NCBI GenBank assembly: GCA_022769845.1
Contig: JALEIO010000015.1
Span: 1-8,376 of the forward strand
Reading direction: 5' to 3'
Source of the DNA: Oscillospiraceae bacterium
GTDB lineage: Bacteria > Bacillota > Clostridia > UMGS1810
Length of the DNA stretch: 8,376 bases
Shown here: one piece after another, positions 6,468-8,376 of the stretch
How the letters are laid out: each line of letters starts with the position of its first letter
Numbering within the stretch: position 1 is the stretch's first letter
The notes under the pieces: generated by a model
Told to the model about the DNA's origin: nothing
Databases searched by the model: none
The model's input: the letters and a program-made list of their open reading frames with translations, nothing else
Program-made: the position numbers and the translations under genes

Positions 6468-7489
6468 CGGCGGTTTGGACAGTTGTAATTTTTTGTGCAA
6501 TTATTTTTATACACGAGCTGGGGCATTTTATTGCTGCAAAATCGGTGGGAGTTACCGTTCACGAATTTTCAATCGGAATGGGGCCCAAGCTTTTTTCGTT
6601 TGGCAAAAAAGAAACGGCGTACAGTGTGCGTCTTTTGCCGGTGGGCGGCTATGTTCGCCTTGAGGGCGAGGACAACGACAGCGCCGAAGAGGGAGCATTG
6701 TGCAACAAAAAGCCGTGGCAGAAATTTGTTGTGCTTGCAGCGGGCGGATTTATGAATTTTGTACTCGGATTTGCAATTTTTGTTTTTCTTGCGGCAAATA
6801 CGCAAATTACGTCAAATATAATAGGAAATGTTATAGACGGATATTCTATGAAAGAGGCGGGGTTTGCTTCGGGCGACAAAATTGTTGCAATGGAGGCAAA
6901 CGGAAATACCGACAAAATAAGCAGCTACAATGATATTATGCTGTTTAACATAAAAAATCCCGATACCGATGCTAATATTACGGTTGTGCGAGACGGTGTA
7001 AAAATAACAAAGCTTGTAAAGCCTAAAGCGGACGAAAACGGAAGAAAAATTTTTGGCTTTACACCGAAAATTCTGCCAAATACGCCGATAAACGTTATAA
7101 AAGCAGCATATGACAACTCGGTTTATATGGTTAAAACCGCTGCTCTGTCGCTGTGGTGGCTCGTTACCGGAAAAGTGCCTGTTTCGTCGGTGTCGGGGCC
7201 CGTAGGAATTGTAACCGAAATAAATTCGGCAGTGTCGCAAAAGGGTGCTGTCGGAATTCTTCGCACGCTGGCGCTTGCGGGGCTTATTTCAATAAATCTC
7301 GGCGTGATGAATCTTCTTCCGCTGCCTGCTTTGGACGGCGGCAGAATTGTGTTTGTAATAGCCGAAAAAATTTTGGGTCACAGGGTAAGCCCCGACAAAG
7401 AAGGCTTGGTGCATTTTATCGGTTTTGCACTGCTTATGGCGTTTATGCTTTTTATCACTTTTTCAGATATTCGCAAGCTTTTCGGGTAA
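6461..7489 (+). CDS. rseP: Site-2 intramembrane zinc metalloprotease RseP/RasP with one PDZ domain
   Basis: This M50 protease cuts within membrane segments, classically releasing sigma factors from anti-sigma proteins and clearing remnant signal peptides. The 342 residues match the Gram-positive RasP length of about 340-430 and carry a single PDZ domain. The first membrane helix contains HELGH (18-22; H18 and H22 zinc ligands, E19 catalytic). LLPVGGYVRLEGE (58-70) is the conserved re-entrant region. A second helix spans about 92-112, a PDZ domain about 115-195, and then come GPVGI (246-250) and the third helix with NLLPLPALDGGR (284-295), where D292 is the third zinc ligand. A last helix spans about 316-336. 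ATG at 6461 lies inside the end of dxr, with GAAGGGA (6446-6452) 8 bases upstream, a sign of translational coupling. No cognate anti-sigma gene is visible in the window. Confidence 0.95.
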   Translation: MLTAVWTVVIFCAIIFIHELGHFIAAKSVGVTVHEFSIGMGPKLFSFGKKETAYSVRLLPVGGYVRLEGEDNDSAEEGALCNKKPWQKFVVLAAGGFMNFVLGFAIFVFLAANTQITSNIIGNVIDGYSMKEAGFASGDKIVAMEANGNTDKISSYNDIMLFNIKNPDTDANITVVRDGVKITKLVKPKADENGRKIFGFTPKILPNTPINVIKAAYDNSVYMVKTAALSLWWLVTGKVPVSSVSGPVGIVTEINSAVSQKGAVGILRTLALAGLISINLGVMNLLPLPALDGGRIVFVIAEKILGHRVSPDKEGLVHFIGFALLMAFMLFITFSDIRKLFG

Positions 7490-7514
7490 TTAATCAGGGA
7501 CGTGCGTCATAAAA

Positions 7515-7550
7515 TTATACTAAACTTAAGTTACGGGAGGTTTAGTATGG
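7515..7550 (+). promoter_or_regulatory. Hairpin sequestering the start of the M14 peptidase gene
   Basis: ATACTAAAC (7517-7525) and GTTTAGTAT (7540-7548) are a perfect 9-bp inverted repeat. With two outer G-U pairs (7515-7516 with 7549-7550) and an inner G-U and A-U pair (7526-7527 with 7538-7539), the RNA stem reaches 13 pairs around a 10-base loop (7528-7537). The stem holds the last AGG of the ribosome binding site GGGAGG (7535-7540) and the whole ATG at 7547. This could lower translation until the stem opens. As DNA it could also be an operator; the palindrome AACTTAAGTT (7523-7532) overlaps it. A -10-like TATACT (7516-7521) lies in the left arm without a good -35; a transcript from there would lack the left arm. 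Confidence 0.5.
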
Positions 7551-8376
7551 ATTTTAATAATCTTGATTACGAAAAAATGACAAAGATTTTGTCCAATCTT
7601 GTGAAAAAGTATGCCTTCGCAGGTGTGTTTTCGTGCGGAAAATCAGTGCTTGGACGCGATATTTTATGTGTTCGTTTGGGAAAGGGAAAGCGTAAAATAT
7701 TTTTAAACGGCGCGCATCATTCGCTCGAGTGGATAACCTCATCGCTGCTTTTGAATTATGCCTGCGGCTATGCCGCGGCGTTAAGGGACGAGACGGATTT
7801 CTGCGGCGAAAATATTTTAAAAATTTATAACAGCGCAACGTTTTATATTGTGCCTATGGTAAATCCAGACGGCGTAGATTTTGTGATAAACGGTATAAAA
7901 AAATTAAACCCGGCATATGAGCTTGTAAAAGGCGCTCTCGGCGGCAAAAACATAAAAAAATACTGGCAGGCGAATGCAAACGGCGTTGACCTAAATCACA
8001 ACTATGACGCGTATTTTGACGAGGGCAAAAAAATGGAGCAAAAGCTTGGAATTACGGGTGCGAATTACACCAGATATTCAGGAAAAAAGCCGTTTTCCGA
8101 GCCCGAAACACAGGCGGTTAAATCGCTTTTTGAAAAGGAAAAATTTGATATTTCCATTGCGTTTCATTCGCAGGGCGAAGAAATTTATTATGATTTCGCA
8201 AAAAAATCAAAATACAAATACATTGCCGACGCGCTTGCGGCAAAATCGGGCTATACTGTTGCCGAAACGGACGGAATTGCTTCCGTTACGGGGTTTAAGG
8301 ATTGGGTAATTGATAAATTCGGTCTGCCATCATTCACCGTTGAAGTCGGAAACGGGCAAAATCCGCTGCCGTTTTC
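7547..8376 (+). CDS. M14-family zinc peptidase, gamma-D-glutamyl-diamino-acid endopeptidase-like (partial at 3' end)
   Basis: I translated this frame by hand: it is open from ATG 7547 to the window end, giving 276 residues with no stop. The start follows GGGAGG (7535-7540) by 6 bases. It matches the M14 carboxypeptidase fold of the peptidoglycan endopeptidase type. GKSVLGRDI (31-39) comes first, then GAHHSLEWIT (55-64) with zinc ligands H58 and E61, VPMVNPDGVDF (102-112), NANGVDLNHNYDA (143-155), PFSEPETQA (182-190), AFHSQGEEIYY (205-215) with zinc ligand H207, and FTVEVGNGQNPLP (263-275) with catalytic E266. Only a short C-terminus is probably missing. No signal peptide, LysM repeat or membrane segment is seen, so it should act in the cytoplasm (or spore compartment), for example on muropeptides during wall recycling. 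That role is inferred from relatives such as YqgT. The substrate could differ. Confidence 0.85.
   Translation, partial: MDFNNLDYEKMTKILSNLVKKYAFAGVFSCGKSVLGRDILCVRLGKGKRKIFLNGAHHSLEWITSSLLLNYACGYAAALRDETDFCGENILKIYNSATFYIVPMVNPDGVDFVINGIKKLNPAYELVKGALGGKNIKKYWQANANGVDLNHNYDAYFDEGKKMEQKLGITGANYTRYSGKKPFSEPETQAVKSLFEKEKFDISIAFHSQGEEIYYDFAKKSKYKYIADALAAKSGYTVAETDGIASVTGFKDWVIDKFGLPSFTVEVGNGQNPLPF

Noticed and set aside
6812..7240. 142-codon open frame on the - strand within rseP
   Set aside because: It is antisense to a well-conserved rseP coding region, and its low-complexity composition rich in Cys, Tyr, Asn and Arg is typical of shadow frames.
7499..7508. GACGTGCGTC dyad just after rseP
   Set aside because: Only 3-4 bp arms with almost no loop and no T-tract; too weak to call a terminator or operator by itself.
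7554..7838. Open frame on the - strand, and another + frame at 8004-8309
   Set aside because: Both overlap the M14 peptidase, whose frame shows complete zinc-site motifs; the alternatives are rich in Arg and Lys and show no recognisable family.

Overview
This 8.4-kb window reads as chromosomal DNA from a low-GC, Gram-positive bacterium, most likely a member of the Clostridia. The basis is the AT-rich third positions, strong GGAGG-type ribosome binding sites, a MutS2 gene, a WYL-family regulator and the conserved pyrH-frr-uppS-cdsA-dxr-rseP block. Genus and family cannot be fixed from the sequence alone. All ten genes are on the + strand, packed with gaps of 3 to 138 bases and one 7-base overlap. 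No tRNA, rRNA, CRISPR array, insertion sequence or phage gene was seen.

Region 1 (1-2264) holds the 3' end of mutS2 (KOW-like linker plus Smr nuclease domain), a WYL-domain transcription regulator and a HAD hydrolase resembling phosphoglycolate phosphatase. An 8-bp inverted repeat lies across the mutS2 stop codon and just upstream of the regulator's ribosome binding site. It is a candidate operator.

Region 2 (2265-2402) is the longest gap in the window. It has no gene, but it can fold into a hairpin closed by a GCAA tetraloop, followed by a weak possible -10 box ahead of pyrH.

Region 3 (2403-7489) is a housekeeping operon: UMP kinase (pyrH), ribosome recycling factor (frr), undecaprenyl diphosphate synthase (uppS), CDP-diglyceride synthetase (cdsA), DXP reductoisomerase (dxr) and site-2 membrane protease (rseP/rasP). 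Together these supply UDP/UTP precursors, recycle ribosomes, make isoprenoid precursors (dxr) and the lipid carrier built from them (uppS), activate phosphatidate for phospholipid synthesis (cdsA) and cut membrane proteins (rseP). All six proteins have intact signature motifs and normal lengths. rpsB-tsf is not found upstream of pyrH, and ispG does not follow rseP, unlike the arrangement in many Firmicutes.

Region 4 (7490-8376) begins with a 57-base gap and then an M14-family zinc peptidase, cut off by the window end, that resembles gamma-D-glutamyl-diamino-acid (peptidoglycan) endopeptidases of the YqgT type. Its start codon and half of its Shine-Dalgarno sequence lie inside a potential 13-bp hairpin, the most interesting non-coding signal found here.

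No wholly new system was recognised. The coding content is conserved housekeeping, and the points worth following up are the three dyad/hairpin elements and the rearranged operon borders.
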